Source: Ciceribacter sp. L1K22
Lineage (GTDB): Bacteria; Pseudomonadota; Alphaproteobacteria; Rhizobiales; Rhizobiaceae
Assembly: GCF_017599385.1 (NCBI RefSeq)
Contig: NZ_JAGFPK010000001.1
Span: 684,177 to 748,176 of the forward strand
DNA: 64,000 nt
Direction: 5' to 3'
Part shown: one piece after another, positions 35,866 to 45,332 of the stretch
Position numbering within the stretch: position 1 is the first letter of the stretch
Layout of the letters: the number at the start of each line of letters is the position of its first letter
Notes under the pieces: generated by a model
Database searches by the model: none
What the model was told of the DNA's origin: nothing
The model's input: only the letters and a program-made list of their open reading frames with translations
Made by a program: the position numbers and the translations under genes

Positions 35866-37266
35866 ATGACCGAGGAAATTGCAGAAATGTCGCCACTCGC
35901 GGCTGTGACCAGCGGTGAACCTTCGCCGGGCCGCAAAGTCTTCATCAAGACCTATGGCTGCCAGATGAACGTCTATGATTCCAGCCGCATGAGCGATGCG
36001 CTGGCCGCGGACGGCTACGTGCCGACGGACGTTATGGACGAAGCCGACCTGGTTCTCCTGAATACCTGTCACATCCGCGAAAAAGCCTCGGAAAAGGTCT
36101 ATTCCGCCTTGGGCCGCCTGCGGCAGATGAAGCGTCAGCGGGCCAGCGAGGGTCGCGAGTTCATGATTGGCGTTGCGGGCTGCGTTGCGCAGGCTGAAGG
36201 CGAGGAAATTTCGCGTCGCGAGCCATCTGTCGATGTGGTGATAGGCCCGCAGACATATCACCGCCTTCCTGACGCGTTGAAGCGTGCCCGCAAGGGGGAG
36301 CGTGTCGTCGACACCGAATATGCGGTTGAAGACAAGTTCGAGCATCTGCCGAGCATTTCCGCACCGAGAGGAAAGGCCCGCGCCGTTACCGCGTTCCTGA
36401 CGGTGCAGGAGGGCTGCGACAAGTTCTGCACATTCTGTGTTGTTCCCTACACACGTGGCTCAGAAGTTTCCCGGCCCGTTGCACAGATCGTGGCCGAGGC
36501 GGAGCGCTTGGCCGGTGAGGGCGTGCGGGAACTCACGCTGCTCGGCCAGAATGTCAATGCCTGGACCAGCGCCGGTCCTAAAGGCGAACGCTGGGGTCTC
36601 GGTGATCTCCTCTACCGTCTGGCGGAAATCCCGGGTATCGCCCGCCTTCGCTACACCACCAGCCACCCCCGCGACATGGATGATCGTCTCATTGAGGCGC
36701 ACCGCGATCTGCGCATGCTGATGCCTTATCTGCATCTTCCGGTGCAGTCGGGTTCCGACCGGGTTCTGAAGGCAATGAACCGTCGCCATAATGCGCACGA
36801 ATATATCGCTCTGATCGATCGCATTCGCGCCGCGCGCCCCGATATCGCCCTCTCTGGTGACTTCATCGTGGGTTTTCCGGGAGAGACAGAAGCGGATTTC
36901 GAGGCCACTCTGGAACTCGTTCGGCGTGTAGGCTACGCGCAGGCCTATTCGTTCAAATACTCCTCCCGCCCTGGAACGCCAGGCGCGGATTTGCCGGATC
37001 ATGTTGATGAAGAGGTAAAGTCTGAACGTCTCGCGCGGTTGCAGGAATTGCTGCTCATGCAACAAAACCGCTTTGCTGCGAGTTGTGTGGGCAAAACGAT
37101 TGATCTCCTGCTCGAAAAGCCGGGCCGAAACCCGGGGCAGTTGATCGGTCGGTCGCCGTGGCTTCAGTCTGTGAATGTTGATGCAAAAACATCGCAAATC
37201 GGTGACATTATAAACGTACGAATCACCGCAACCGGACCAAACAGCTTGTTTGCCGAGGTGGCATGA
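35866..37266 (+). CDS. miaB: tRNA-2-methylthio-N6-dimethylallyladenosine synthase MiaB
   Basis: This 466-aa radical SAM methylthiotransferase acts at A37. The N-terminal UPF0004 domain holds three cluster cysteines ([23 protein letters not shown]), the radical SAM motif is CDKFCTFC near residues 186-193, and a TRAM domain ends the protein ([33 protein letters not shown]). It shares a conserved run with phoH and ybeY. Confidence 0.95.
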   Translation: MTEEIAEMSPLAAVTSGEPSPGRKVFIKTYGCQMNVYDSSRMSDALAADGYVPTDVMDEADLVLLNTCHIREKASEKVYSALGRLRQMKRQRASEGREFMIGVAGCVAQAEGEEISRREPSVDVVIGPQTYHRLPDALKRARKGERVVDTEYAVEDKFEHLPSISAPRGKARAVTAFLTVQEGCDKFCTFCVVPYTRGSEVSRPVAQIVAEAERLAGEGVRELTLLGQNVNAWTSAGPKGERWGLGDLLYRLAEIPGIARLRYTTSHPRDMDDRLIEAHRDLRMLMPYLHLPVQSGSDRVLKAMNRRHNAHEYIALIDRIRAARPDIALSGDFIVGFPGETEADFEATLELVRRVGYAQAYSFKYSSRPGTPGADLPDHVDEEVKSERLARLQELLLMQQNRFAASCVGKTIDLLLEKPGRNPGQLIGRSPWLQSVNVDAKTSQIGDIINVRITATGPNSLFAEVA

Positions 37267-37312
37267 AGCTAGAGTGGGTTCCGAGATACTCTGACTGTGG
37301 AGCCAGACCCGA

Positions 37313-38368
37313 TTGAACGCACAGGAATTGGCACTTTCATCCTCGCGTAACCCACGTACCGCAGCGACCGACGCCAATCACTTCATCTTGACGTTCGAGA
37401 ACAATCGGTTTGCTAGTGAGCTTTTCGGGCAGTTCGACCAGAATTTGAAGCTCATTGAAGAGCGCCTGAACATCAGCGCTCGCCCGCGTGGCAACTCCGT
37501 ATCTATCTCCGGCGACCTCGTCGCCACCAACCAGGCGCGCCGTGCTCTGGATTTTCTTTACGACAGATTGCAGAAGGGTGGCACTGTGGAGCCTTCGGAC
37601 GTTGAGGGCGCTCTTCGCATGGCCGTGGCCGCCGATGACCAGTTGAGCCTGCCGACGATGGAACGCAAGGCAAAACTATCCATGGCGCAGATCACGACGC
37701 GCAAGAAGACGATCGCCGCTCGCACGCCGACGCAGGACGCGTATATGCGTGCGATGGAGCGATCCGAACTCGTGTTCGGCGTCGGTCCCGCCGGCACAGG
37801 CAAAACCTACCTGGCAGTCGCCCACGCAGCCCAGTTGCTGGAGCGCGGGGCGGTCGACCGGATCATACTCTCTCGGCCCGCCGTCGAGGCCGGAGAGCGT
37901 CTCGGCTTCCTGCCCGGTGATATGAAGGAAAAGGTCGATCCCTATCTACGGCCGCTCTATGATGCGCTCTACGACATGATGCCTGGCGACAAGGTCGAGC
38001 GCGCCATCACGGCGGGCGTCATAGAAATTGCACCACTTGCGTTCATGCGCGGCCGTACCCTTGCAAACGCGGCGATCATACTCGACGAGGCGCAGAACAC
38101 GACGTCAATGCAGATGAAGATGTTTCTGACGCGCCTTGGCGAGAATGGCCGGATGATCATCACCGGCGACCCGAGTCAGGTTGATCTTCCGCGTGGGGTC
38201 AAGTCGGGTCTGGTCGAGGCGCTGCAGATTCTTGAGGGCGTCGACGGTATCTCGATAACGCGTTTCAAGGACGTGGACGTCGTGCGCCATCCGCTCGTCG
38301 GTCGCATCGTCAGGGCCTACGACGCCCAGTATGTCATCCAGGACGAAAGCGAGCAGATCGACCGTTGA
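37313..38368 (+). CDS. phoH: PhoH-like ATPase
   Basis: The 351-aa protein has an N-terminal KH-like segment (about 20-90) and the PhoH NTPase domain with Walker A GPAGTGKTYLAVAHA near residue 160 and Walker B AAIILDEAQNTT. PhoH proteins next to ybeY are linked to RNA processing. The start is TTG at 37313 with a GGAG ribosome site upstream. The ORF ends 19 bp before the ybeY ATG. Confidence 0.9.
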   Translation: MNAQELALSSSRNPRTAATDANHFILTFENNRFASELFGQFDQNLKLIEERLNISARPRGNSVSISGDLVATNQARRALDFLYDRLQKGGTVEPSDVEGALRMAVAADDQLSLPTMERKAKLSMAQITTRKKTIAARTPTQDAYMRAMERSELVFGVGPAGTGKTYLAVAHAAQLLERGAVDRIILSRPAVEAGERLGFLPGDMKEKVDPYLRPLYDALYDMMPGDKVERAITAGVIEIAPLAFMRGRTLANAAIILDEAQNTTSMQMKMFLTRLGENGRMIITGDPSQVDLPRGVKSGLVEALQILEGVDGISITRFKDVDVVRHPLVGRIVRAYDAQYVIQDESEQIDR

Positions 38369-38387
38369 GCACCGGCCGGCTATTGGA

Positions 38388-38894
38388 ATGACCGAACTGG
38401 ACTTGCAGATTGCCGTCGAGGACGACGGTTGGCCGGAGGAGGCGTCGTTGCGTGCGCTAGGCGAGCGCGTGTTGGCCACCGCCCTTCGCTATCTTGTCGA
38501 GAGCGAGAGGCAGCCCCTGCCGAAACAGCCGCCGGAACTCTCGCTTGTGTTCACCGACGACGCGTCGATCCGTGAAATCAACAGCGAGTGGCGCGGCCAG
38601 GACAAGCCGACCAACGTGCTCTCCTTTCCTGCCTTCCCGCTTCAACCCGGCAAGATGCCGGGCCCGATGCTAGGTGACATCGTGATGGCGCGGGAAACCT
38701 TGGAGCGGGAAGCAGAGGAACTCGAAAAAACCTTCGATGAGCATCTCTCGCATCTCCTCGTCCATGGATTCCTGCATCTTTTCGGCTACGATCACATGAA
38801 CGACGAAGAGGCTTCGGTCATGGAAGGACTGGAGACTCGCATTTTGGCCCAACTTGGCCTATCTGATCCCTATGCAGGGCAGGACCCTGTCTGA
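38388..38894 (+). CDS. ybeY: Endoribonuclease YbeY
   Basis: The 168-aa metalloprotein is required for 16S rRNA 3' maturation and ribosome quality control; in Sinorhizobium it also affects sRNA control. The zinc site HGFLHLFGYDH (HxxxHxxxxxH) is intact and INSEWRGQDKPTNVLSFP is the family signature. ATG at 38388 is used since the longer frame overlaps phoH. Confidence 0.94.
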   Translation: MTELDLQIAVEDDGWPEEASLRALGERVLATALRYLVESERQPLPKQPPELSLVFTDDASIREINSEWRGQDKPTNVLSFPAFPLQPGKMPGPMLGDIVMARETLEREAEELEKTFDEHLSHLLVHGFLHLFGYDHMNDEEASVMEGLETRILAQLGLSDPYAGQDPV

Positions 38895-38906
38895 CAGTTT
38901 GGAACG

Positions 38907-40073
38907 ATGAACGACTATTCGACGAAAACGGCCTCCAAGGCCAGCGAGACCGGCGACACTTCCTCCGACGACGGTTCCAGTAGTAGTACCGGCAGGCCGG
39001 AACCCGCCGCGCGTGCCATCACGTCATTCTGGACCCGAGCCGCCCGACTCCTCCGGCCGCAGCAGGCTTCTTCTCTCCGCGAGAACTTGACCGACGCTTT
39101 GTTGGCGGACCCCGGCATTGGCGACGTCTTTTCTCCGGAAGAACGAGCGATGTTGAACAACATCCTGCGTTTCCGTGAAGTCAGGGTTGAGGACGTGATG
39201 GTCCCCCGGGCGGATATCGATGCGGTCGATCAAAGCATTACGATCGGCGATCTGATGACCGCGTTTGAGGAAACCGGGCGCTCGCGCATGCCGGTCTATT
39301 CCGACACGCTGGATGATCCCCGCGGCATGGTCCATCTGCGCGATCTGCTCGCTTACGTGACAAAACAGGCGCGCAACAAGCGACGTCCGGCCTCTCGACC
39401 CGCGGATGCTGCGGCGAAGGCGGAAAAGCCGGCACGTGCGCCTCGGGCGACCTTCGATCTTGGGCGTGTCGACCTCCTCAAGCCCGTGTCGGAAGCTGGG
39501 ATCATTCGGCCGATCCTCTTCGTTCCGCCGTCGATGCACGCATCCGACCTCTTGCAGCGCATGCAGGCTGCCAGGACGCAGATCGCCCTCGTCATCGACG
39601 AATATGGCGGCACCGACGGCCTCGTTTCCCACGAGGACATCGTGGAAATGGTGGTCGGCGATATCGATGACGAGCATGACGACGAAGAGGCGATGTTCAC
39701 GCGGATATCGGAAGACGTTTTTGTTGCCGACGCCCGCATCGAACTCGAGGAGATCGCCGACGCGATCGGTCCGGATTTCGATATCCGCGATAAACTCGAT
39801 GACGTCGACACTCTCGGTGGATTGATCTTCGCCACGCTTGGACGAATTCCAGTCCGGGGCGAGGTAGTGCAGGCAACGCCCGGATTCGAGTTCCACATCC
39901 TCGAAGCAGACCCCCGCCGAATCAAGCGCATTCGGATCATCCGCAAGCGCCTCGCCGTACGCCGGCGCCTGTCGAAAGGCGAGAGCGAGAACCAGCCAGC
40001 GGCGGGACGCGAGGACGCTGCGCCGGAAGACAAGGCGGAACAGTCCATGCCGGCGGCCAACGCCAGCACCTGA
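38907..40073 (+). CDS. corC: CorC/HlyC-type CBS-domain hemolysin-family protein
   Basis: The 388-aa protein has two CBS domains in the middle (VMVPRADIDAVDQSITIGDLMTAF and IRPILFVPPSMHASDLLQRMQAAR) and the C-terminal CorC/HlyC transporter-associated domain (about 270-350). It has no membrane helices, unlike full CNNM/CorB proteins. It is proposed to support Mg2+/Co2+ handling or envelope stress. A Lys/Ala-rich insert lies between the CBS motifs (about 150-180). The gene precedes lnt, as in E. coli ybeY-ybeX-lnt. Confidence 0.88.
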   Translation: MNDYSTKTASKASETGDTSSDDGSSSSTGRPEPAARAITSFWTRAARLLRPQQASSLRENLTDALLADPGIGDVFSPEERAMLNNILRFREVRVEDVMVPRADIDAVDQSITIGDLMTAFEETGRSRMPVYSDTLDDPRGMVHLRDLLAYVTKQARNKRRPASRPADAAAKAEKPARAPRATFDLGRVDLLKPVSEAGIIRPILFVPPSMHASDLLQRMQAARTQIALVIDEYGGTDGLVSHEDIVEMVVGDIDDEHDDEEAMFTRISEDVFVADARIELEEIADAIGPDFDIRDKLDDVDTLGGLIFATLGRIPVRGEVVQATPGFEFHILEADPRRIKRIRIIRKRLAVRRRLSKGESENQPAAGREDAAPEDKAEQSMPAANAST

Positions 40074-40162
40074 AGCGCCCAGCCGAATGCCCGGCGGGAG
40101 ACAGGCTGACGTTTTTTTGAAAGACTGCCGCCGGTGATTCGTTGGGACGGAAGGGGTGCCGC

Positions 40163-41752
40163 ATGGACCGGCTGGCAAGCAGGATCATGCTGACGTGGGG
40201 TTTTCGGAGGGTGCTCCTCGCTATCCTGGTGGGTGCGCTCGCCGCCTTGGCGCTTCCTCCGATCAGTTTCGTCGCGATTTTGTTCGTTTCCTTTCCGGTC
40301 CTGGTCTGGCTTCTCGACGGTGCGACCGGAAATCCCGACAAAGGATTTTCACGAGGCTACCGAACCGCCTTTCTCATCGGCTGGAGTTTTGGCTTCGGCT
40401 ATTTCGTTGCTGGGCTCTGGTGGCTGGGCGGAGCTCTTCTTGTTGAAGCCGACGAATTTGCGTGGGCTCTGCCGTTGGCAGTCTTGGGTCTGCCGGCCGT
40501 GCTCGCCATTTTCTACGGACTTGCCACGCTCGCGGCCAAAATCCTGTGGTCTGACGGTGTAGGGCGGATCGCGGCGCTTGCGGCAGCGTTCGGTACGGCC
40601 GAATGGCTTCGTGGCTTCGTTGCCACCGGCTTTCCATGGAATGCTATCGGTTATGGCGCGATGCCTGTGCCCGTGATGATGCAGTCGGCGCAGCTGATTG
40701 GCGTCTACGGAGTCTCCGCTCTCGCGGTCTTTGTGTTTGCGGCTCCCGCGCTGGTGGGGACGGGCAAAGGCAGGCGGATCGGCTTGACGGTGGCGCTCAC
40801 TCTCGCCCTCGCGCATTTCGGTTATGGCATATGGGTGCTTGCCCGACCAGACCAGCAGACGGACGAGACATTGACGGTCCGCCTGGTGCAGCCCGCCGTC
40901 GATCAGGCCCGGAAGATGGAAAATGCCGACCGCGAGGAGATATTTTCTGATCTGCTGCGGCTGACGTCCGCGCCGCCGCCGGAGGGGGGCGCAAAGCCGA
41001 ACGTGATCGTCTGGCCGGAGACGTCGGTGCCTTTCATCCTGACGGAAAATCCTGATGCGTTGACCCGCATTGCCGATGCGCTCGATGATGGGCAGACATT
41101 GCTGGCGGGTGCGGTACGGGCCGAGGATCGCGGGGCGGGGCTGCCGCCGCGTTACTATAATTCGATCTACATCGTCGATGACAAGGGCCAGATCATCGGC
41201 GCGTCAGACAAGACTCACCTGACCCCGTTCGGCGAGTATGTTCCCTTCGAGGGCGTGCTGCGGGAGATGGGCGTCGACAACCTTATCAGCCTGCCGGGCG
41301 GCTTTTCGGCGGGCGTCCAGCGCAGCCTTCTCGATCTGCCCGCAGGTGGCAGGCTCTACCCTCTGATCTGCTACGAAGTCATTTTTCCGCAGGAGATGGC
41401 TGACGTTTCCGACGACGCAGGCGCAATCCTCAACGTAACCAATGATGCCTGGTTCGGTGCGACGCCCGGTCCTTACCAGCATTTTCAGCAGGCCCGCGTC
41501 CGGGCCGTGGAAACTGGCCTGCCGCTGATTCGCGCGGCCAACGATGGTATCTCAGCTGCGGTCGATGCTCGCGGCCGGATTATTTCTGGTTTGAAGCGCC
41601 ATTCGAAAGGTGCTATCGATACAACGATAAGTTTACTTAACGTTTCCGTTCAGAACTTTAGTGGGCGTCAACGTAACTTCTGGTTGATAATTTCCTTTTT
41701 GTTGTTGGTCGCCGTAGTTTCCCGCCTTAGTTTTATTTCCCGGAAGAATTGA
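40163..41752 (+). CDS. lnt: Apolipoprotein N-acyltransferase
   Basis: Lnt adds the third fatty acid to the N-terminal cysteine of lipoproteins. The 529-aa protein has an N-terminal region with about six membrane helices and a periplasmic nitrilase domain with the Glu-Lys-Cys triad in WPETSVPF, SDKTHLTPFGEYVPFEG and LICYEVIFPQE. A last helix follows near the C-terminus. ATG at 40163 is preferred over the upstream TTG at 40142. Confidence 0.95.
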   Translation: MDRLASRIMLTWGFRRVLLAILVGALAALALPPISFVAILFVSFPVLVWLLDGATGNPDKGFSRGYRTAFLIGWSFGFGYFVAGLWWLGGALLVEADEFAWALPLAVLGLPAVLAIFYGLATLAAKILWSDGVGRIAALAAAFGTAEWLRGFVATGFPWNAIGYGAMPVPVMMQSAQLIGVYGVSALAVFVFAAPALVGTGKGRRIGLTVALTLALAHFGYGIWVLARPDQQTDETLTVRLVQPAVDQARKMENADREEIFSDLLRLTSAPPPEGGAKPNVIVWPETSVPFILTENPDALTRIADALDDGQTLLAGAVRAEDRGAGLPPRYYNSIYIVDDKGQIIGASDKTHLTPFGEYVPFEGVLREMGVDNLISLPGGFSAGVQRSLLDLPAGGRLYPLICYEVIFPQEMADVSDDAGAILNVTNDAWFGATPGPYQHFQQARVRAVETGLPLIRAANDGISAAVDARGRIISGLKRHSKGAIDTTISLLNVSVQNFSGRQRNFWLIISFLLLVAVVSRLSFISRKN

Positions 41753-41770
41753 CCAAAAACCCCTAAAATT

Positions 41771-41805
41771 GCATAGTGGATGCCGCCGGAAATCTGCCAC
41801 TATGC
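41771..41805. repeat. 9-bp perfect inverted repeat between lnt and praR
   Basis: GCATAGTGG (41771-41779) and CCACTATGC (41797-41805) are perfect inverted copies 17 nt apart. There is no U-tract. The position, 100 bp before an XRE-family regulator start, suits an operator for autoregulation. Inference only. Confidence 0.5.
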
Positions 41806-41902
41806 TTCGAGTTCTTGACGCTTTCGCTGCGCCTCGTTCTGACTCACCTGCAAGCAACGCGGGTTTTGGTATCGGATGCAAACCATTTGTCAGGATCAAA
41901 TC

Positions 41903-42319
41903 ATGATCGAAAATAAAAAGAAGCCGAACCCGATCGACATTCATGTCGGGAGCAGGATTCGGCTGCGGCGCACCATGCTCGGCATGAGTCAGGAAAAGCT
42001 GGGCGAAAGCCTGGGCATTACCTTCCAGCAGATCCAGAAATACGAGAAGGGCACGAACCGCGTTGGTGCCAGCCGACTGCAGAATATCTCCAGCATTCTC
42101 AATGTGCCGGTATCGTTCTTCTTCGAGGATGCGCCTGGTGATCAGGCGTCTGGCGCTGGCATGGCGGAAGCCTCGAGCTCGAACTACGTGGTCGACTTCC
42201 TGTCCTCCTCGGAGGGTTTGCAGCTTAACAGGGCTTTTGTGAAGATCACCGATCCCAAGGTGCGGCGTCGGCTGGTCGAACTGGTCAAGACGCTGGCCGC
42301 CGAGGCGGACGCTGAATAG
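41903..42319 (+). CDS. praR: XRE-family regulator PraR/PhrR
   Basis: The 138-aa protein has a helix-turn-helix domain at residues 12-70 (IHVGSRIRLRRTMLGMSQEKLGESLGITFQQIQKYEKGTNR). In Rhizobium leguminosarum PraR represses quorum-sensing and biofilm genes, and PhrR of Sinorhizobium responds to low pH; the high match to what I remember of that family and the neighbour metK support the name. ATG at 41903 is used because AGGA lies 7 nt upstream; an ATG 9 codons earlier has none. Confidence 0.85.
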   Translation: MIENKKKPNPIDIHVGSRIRLRRTMLGMSQEKLGESLGITFQQIQKYEKGTNRVGASRLQNISSILNVPVSFFFEDAPGDQASGAGMAEASSSNYVVDFLSSSEGLQLNRAFVKITDPKVRRRLVELVKTLAAEADAE

Positions 42320-42342
42320 ACCCGCGCGCGGATTTCTTGAGA

Positions 42343-42367
42343 AGCGGCCTCACCGGCCGCTTTTTTT
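42343..42367 (+). terminator. Intrinsic terminator after praR
   Basis: AGCGGCC (42343-42349), 5-nt loop, GGCCGCT (42355-42361), then T-run to 42367. It separates praR from metK. Confidence 0.85.
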
Positions 42368-42396
42368 ATGCCTGAAATCAACGATAAAGAAAGGAT

Positions 42397-42412
42397 ATAA
42401 AGACATATTTAT
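42397..42412. promoter_or_regulatory. Candidate SahR operator upstream of metK
   Basis: ATAAAGACATATTTAT is an imperfect palindrome (six of eight pairs match) very like the ATAAAGATATCTTTAT-type site of SahR, the SAH-responsive ArsR-family repressor of methionine-cycle genes. A second half site ATAAAGA lies at 42384-42390. metK is a standard member of that regulon in alphaproteobacteria. The motif is from memory and unverified. Confidence 0.5.
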
Positions 42413-42485
42413 GTCGTTGTGCGCTTGTTTTTCGGCAGTGAAATGACTAACAAGATCATGGCTTGTTCTTTGAGGGGAATCCCGC

Positions 42486-43724
42486 ATGCGCGCGAACTAT
42501 CTTTTCACCAGCGAATCCGTTTCGGAAGGGCATCCCGACAAGGTATGCGATCGCATTTCCGACGAGATTGTTGATCTGGTCTATCGGGAAGCGGCCAAGA
42601 CCGGTGTCGATCCTTGGACTGTCCGCGTGGCGTGCGAAACCCTGGCGACGACGAATAAGGTTGTCATAGCGGGTGAGGTGCGACTTCCCCCTAGCCTGAT
42701 GAAGAAGGACAAGAACGGAGCGGATGTCATCAACCCGTCGAAGTTCAAGTCTGCCGCCCGCAAGGCTATCCGCGATATTGGTTACGAGCAGTCCGGTTTC
42801 CATTGGAAGACGGCGAAGATCGACGTGTTGCTGCATTTTCAGTCTGCCCATATCGCTCAGGGCGTCGACAAGGCGGCTGATCACGACAACAGCGAAGGTG
42901 CCGGCGACCAAGGCATCATGTTCGGCTATGCCTGCCGGGAGACGCCGGATCTCATGCCTGCGCCCATCTACTACGCGCACAAGATCCTGCAGTTACTTTC
43001 CGCTGCCCGCAAGAAGGGGGAGGGCGACGCTGCGAAGCTCGGCCCGGACGCGAAGAGCCAGGTCACAGTGAAGTATGTCGACGGCAAACCGTCTGAGGTG
43101 ACCTCCATCGTTCTCTCGACCCAGCACCTCGAGGAAAACTGGGATTCCAAGAAGGTGCGGACGGTTGTCGAGCCCTACATTCGCGAGGCTCTCGGTGACC
43201 TGAAGATCGCGGCCGACTGCAAGTGGTACATCAACCCGACCGGCAAGTTCGTCATTGGCGGCCCTGATGGCGATGCTGGCCTGACCGGACGCAAGATTAT
43301 CGTCGACACCTATGGCGGAGCTGCGCCTCACGGCGGTGGCGCCTTCTCCGGCAAGGACACCACGAAGGTTGACCGTTCTGCCGCCTATGCCGCTCGTTAT
43401 CTTGCCAAGAACGTTGTCGCGGCCGGTCTGTCCGACCGCTGCACGATCCAGATCGCCTACGCGATCGGCATTGCCCAGCCGCTGGCGATTTACGTCGATC
43501 TTCATGGAACCGGCAAGGTCACCGAGGAACAGGTCGAAAAGGCGATCCGCAGCGTCATGGACTTGTCGCCGACGGGTATCCGACGCCATCTTGACCTGAA
43601 CAAGCCAATCTATGCCAAGACCTCGGCCTATGGTCATTTTGGTCGCAAGGCCGGACGCGACGGTTCCTTCTCCTGGGAGAAGCTCGATCTCGTGAAAGCC
43701 CTCAAGGACGCGGTCAAGCAGTGA
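42486..43724 (+). CDS. metK: S-adenosylmethionine synthetase
   Basis: MetK makes SAM from methionine and ATP. The 412-aa protein contains [16 protein letters not shown], the [15 protein letters not shown]-binding motif and the [16 protein letters not shown] signature. It is longer than the usual 384 aa because of alphaproteobacterial insertions around residues 62-105 and 170-195. The ATG is preceded by GAGGGGA. trmB, a SAM-using enzyme, overlaps the end by 4 bp. Confidence 0.96.
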   Translation: MRANYLFTSESVSEGHPDKVCDRISDEIVDLVYREAAKTGVDPWTVRVACETLATTNKVVIAGEVRLPPSLMKKDKNGADVINPSKFKSAARKAIRDIGYEQSGFHWKTAKIDVLLHFQSAHIAQGVDKAADHDNSEGAGDQGIMFGYACRETPDLMPAPIYYAHKILQLLSAARKKGEGDAAKLGPDAKSQVTVKYVDGKPSEVTSIVLSTQHLEENWDSKKVRTVVEPYIREALGDLKIAADCKWYINPTGKFVIGGPDGDAGLTGRKIIVDTYGGAAPHGGGAFSGKDTTKVDRSAAYAARYLAKNVVAAGLSDRCTIQIAYAIGIAQPLAIYVDLHGTGKVTEEQVEKAIRSVMDLSPTGIRRHLDLNKPIYAKTSAYGHFGRKAGRDGSFSWEKLDLVKALKDAVKQ

Positions 43725-44446
43725 GCAGTTCTTCGGACGGGGAAGTCCGCCGCACACGGGCGACCGAGGCCTTCTTCGGTCGCCGCAAAGGCAAGCCTTT
43801 GCGCGAGCAGCAGGTCGGGCGCATGGAGACTCTCCTGCCTGCGCTGAAAGTCGATCTGTCTGCGGAGACGCCTGAAAACCTGGCGGACCTGTTTCCGCGG
43901 CCCGTCGAGCGGATTCGGCTCGAAATCGGGTTTGGCGGTGGCGAACATCTTGTCCACAGGGCATCGTCCGAGCCTGCCACCGGCTTCATCGGCGTCGAGC
44001 CGTTCGTCAACTCGATGGCCAAGCTTCTGGCGAGTGTCGAGGACAAGGGACTCACCAATATTCGTGTTTACGATGATGATGCCACCGAATTGCTGGACTG
44101 GTTGCCAGACGGCTGTATCGACCAGATCTATCTTCTCTACCCCGACCCATGGCCGAAGCGCAAACACTGGAAGCGGCGCTTTGTTTCGCAGGTCAACCTC
44201 GACCGCTTCCACCGGGTATTGAAGCCTGGCGGTCTGTTCTGCTTTGCATCAGACATCGACACCTACGTGAACTGGGTGTTGATTCACTGTCGCGATCATG
44301 GTGGTTTCGCCTGGACGGCGCGGCAGTCTTCGGACTGGTTGACGGCCTTCGCCGGGTGGCCTGGCACGCGATACGAAGCCAAGGCCAGACGTGAAGGCCG
44401 CTCTTCAGCCTACCTCACATTCGAACGGGTTGATCAGGCCGAATGA
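43721..44446 (+). CDS. trmB: tRNA (guanine-N7-)-methyltransferase
   Basis: The 241-aa enzyme makes m7G46 in tRNA. The methyltransferase fold begins [13 protein letters not shown] (motif I) and the signature [20 protein letters not shown] is complete. The GTG start lies in the GTGA overlap with the metK stop, so translation is coupled. Confidence 0.94.
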   Translation: MSSSSDGEVRRTRATEAFFGRRKGKPLREQQVGRMETLLPALKVDLSAETPENLADLFPRPVERIRLEIGFGGGEHLVHRASSEPATGFIGVEPFVNSMAKLLASVEDKGLTNIRVYDDDATELLDWLPDGCIDQIYLLYPDPWPKRKHWKRRFVSQVNLDRFHRVLKPGGLFCFASDIDTYVNWVLIHCRDHGGFAWTARQSSDWLTAFAGWPGTRYEAKARREGRSSAYLTFERVDQAE

Positions 44447-44472
44447 CACTGTCAGTCGCAGCCTCGCTGATA

Positions 44473-44730
44473 TCAGTGCAGGCTGACTGTCTTCAACTCG
44501 TCTTCGGCGGCCTTGTAGAACGTGCTGGACCGGTTGTCGGTCAACAGGATTGGGGTGCCGTCCGCTCCGAACAGTGCCCAAAGATCGAGGCTGGGATCGA
44601 TATCAGGCGCTTCCGGGAAACAGCGGGCCACTTCCTCCGAGCGCATTTTCCGGATGTAGCCGATTTCGCCTGAGCCGAGATGCGCCAGTTCGGATTGCGT
44701 CAGCCGGGCAGTAACTTCTCTCAATAACAT
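44473..44730 (-). CDS. DUF1150 family protein
   Basis: The 85-aa protein is typical of the alphaproteobacterial DUF1150 family (about 75-90 aa), with a conserved C-terminal LWALFGADGTPILLTDNRSS block. There are no membrane helices or known catalytic residues. It lies 48 bp downstream of the hsp20 gene on the same strand, a pairing I recall from other rhizobia, so a heat-shock link is likely. Function unknown. Confidence 0.8.
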   Translation of the reverse strand: MLLREVTARLTQSELAHLGSGEIGYIRKMRSEEVARCFPEAPDIDPSLDLWALFGADGTPILLTDNRSSTFYKAAEDELKTVSLH

Positions 44731-44778
44731 TCCGATCCTCCACGGTGTGGGAGCAACGGCACATCAGGCCGTTGATGA

Positions 44779-45189
44779 TCATTTTGACCGGGAAATGTTA
44801 ATTTTTCGCACCGTTTCGACATGATCGGGCTCGACCAGTTCGATCGCCAGGAGACCCCTAGAGAGGCGCGCGGAGGCTACATCCGCACCTGGAGGAAGCA
44901 GGAATGTCCGCTGGAACTGTCGCGCGGCTATACCGCGAAAAAGATAGTCGGCTTCGCCTTGATCTTCATGACGCCCGCGGATGACGAGCTCGCCGCCGGC
45001 GATCCGGATGTCGAGTTCCGAAGCATCGAAGCCCGCGACGGCTATCGTCAGCCGCAGTCGCGCGCCTGCACCGTCCGGCAGGCGCTCTATATCATAGGGA
45101 GGGTAACCGTCACCCCGCCGGGCTTCGATCACCAGACGACCAAAGGCGAGGACCCGCCGCGGTGCCGATTGATCTCGTGATCCTGCCAT
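44779..45189 (-). CDS. Small heat shock protein, Hsp20/IbpA family
   Basis: The 136-aa protein has an alpha-crystallin domain at about residues 30-125 (YDIERLPDGAGARLRLTIAVAGFDASELDIRIAGGELVIRG, then the FQRTFLLPPGADVASARLSRGLLAIELV segment). It binds unfolding proteins. ATG at 45189 gives the family length; an upstream frame would add 51 residues through the divergent intergenic region. A good heat-shock promoter lies at 45231-45261. Confidence 0.87.
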   Translation of the reverse strand: MAGSRDQSAPRRVLAFGRLVIEARRGDGYPPYDIERLPDGAGARLRLTIAVAGFDASELDIRIAGGELVIRGRHEDQGEADYLFRGIAARQFQRTFLLPPGADVASARLSRGLLAIELVEPDHVETVRKINISRSK

Positions 45190-45230
45190 GAATGCCTCTG
45201 GTGTCGCGCGAGGGGCTGATCGTTCAGTCG

Positions 45231-45261
45231 CTATATGGGCGGCGTCCGCCTCTGCTGCAAG
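45231..45261 (-). promoter_or_regulatory. Candidate heat-shock (RpoH) promoter of hsp20
   Basis: Read on the minus strand, CTTGCA (45261-45256) is followed after 17 nt by CCCATATAG (45239-45231, spacing 16 to CCC). CTTG and CCCATNT match the sigma-32-type consensus. It lies 42 bp before the hsp20 ATG. Confidence 0.55.
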
Positions 45262-45332
45262 TGTAGGCCAAACTTGACAAATGTCGCTCCCGGTGATTTT
45301 CAGGCCACTTTTGCGAGCCAGGAAACGCACCC

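Noticed and set aside
42368..42485. SAM riboswitch upstream of metK
   Set aside because: The leader is short and I cannot find SAM-II or SAM/SAH consensus stems; a weak AACAAG/CTTGTT stem at 42449-42467 is not enough.
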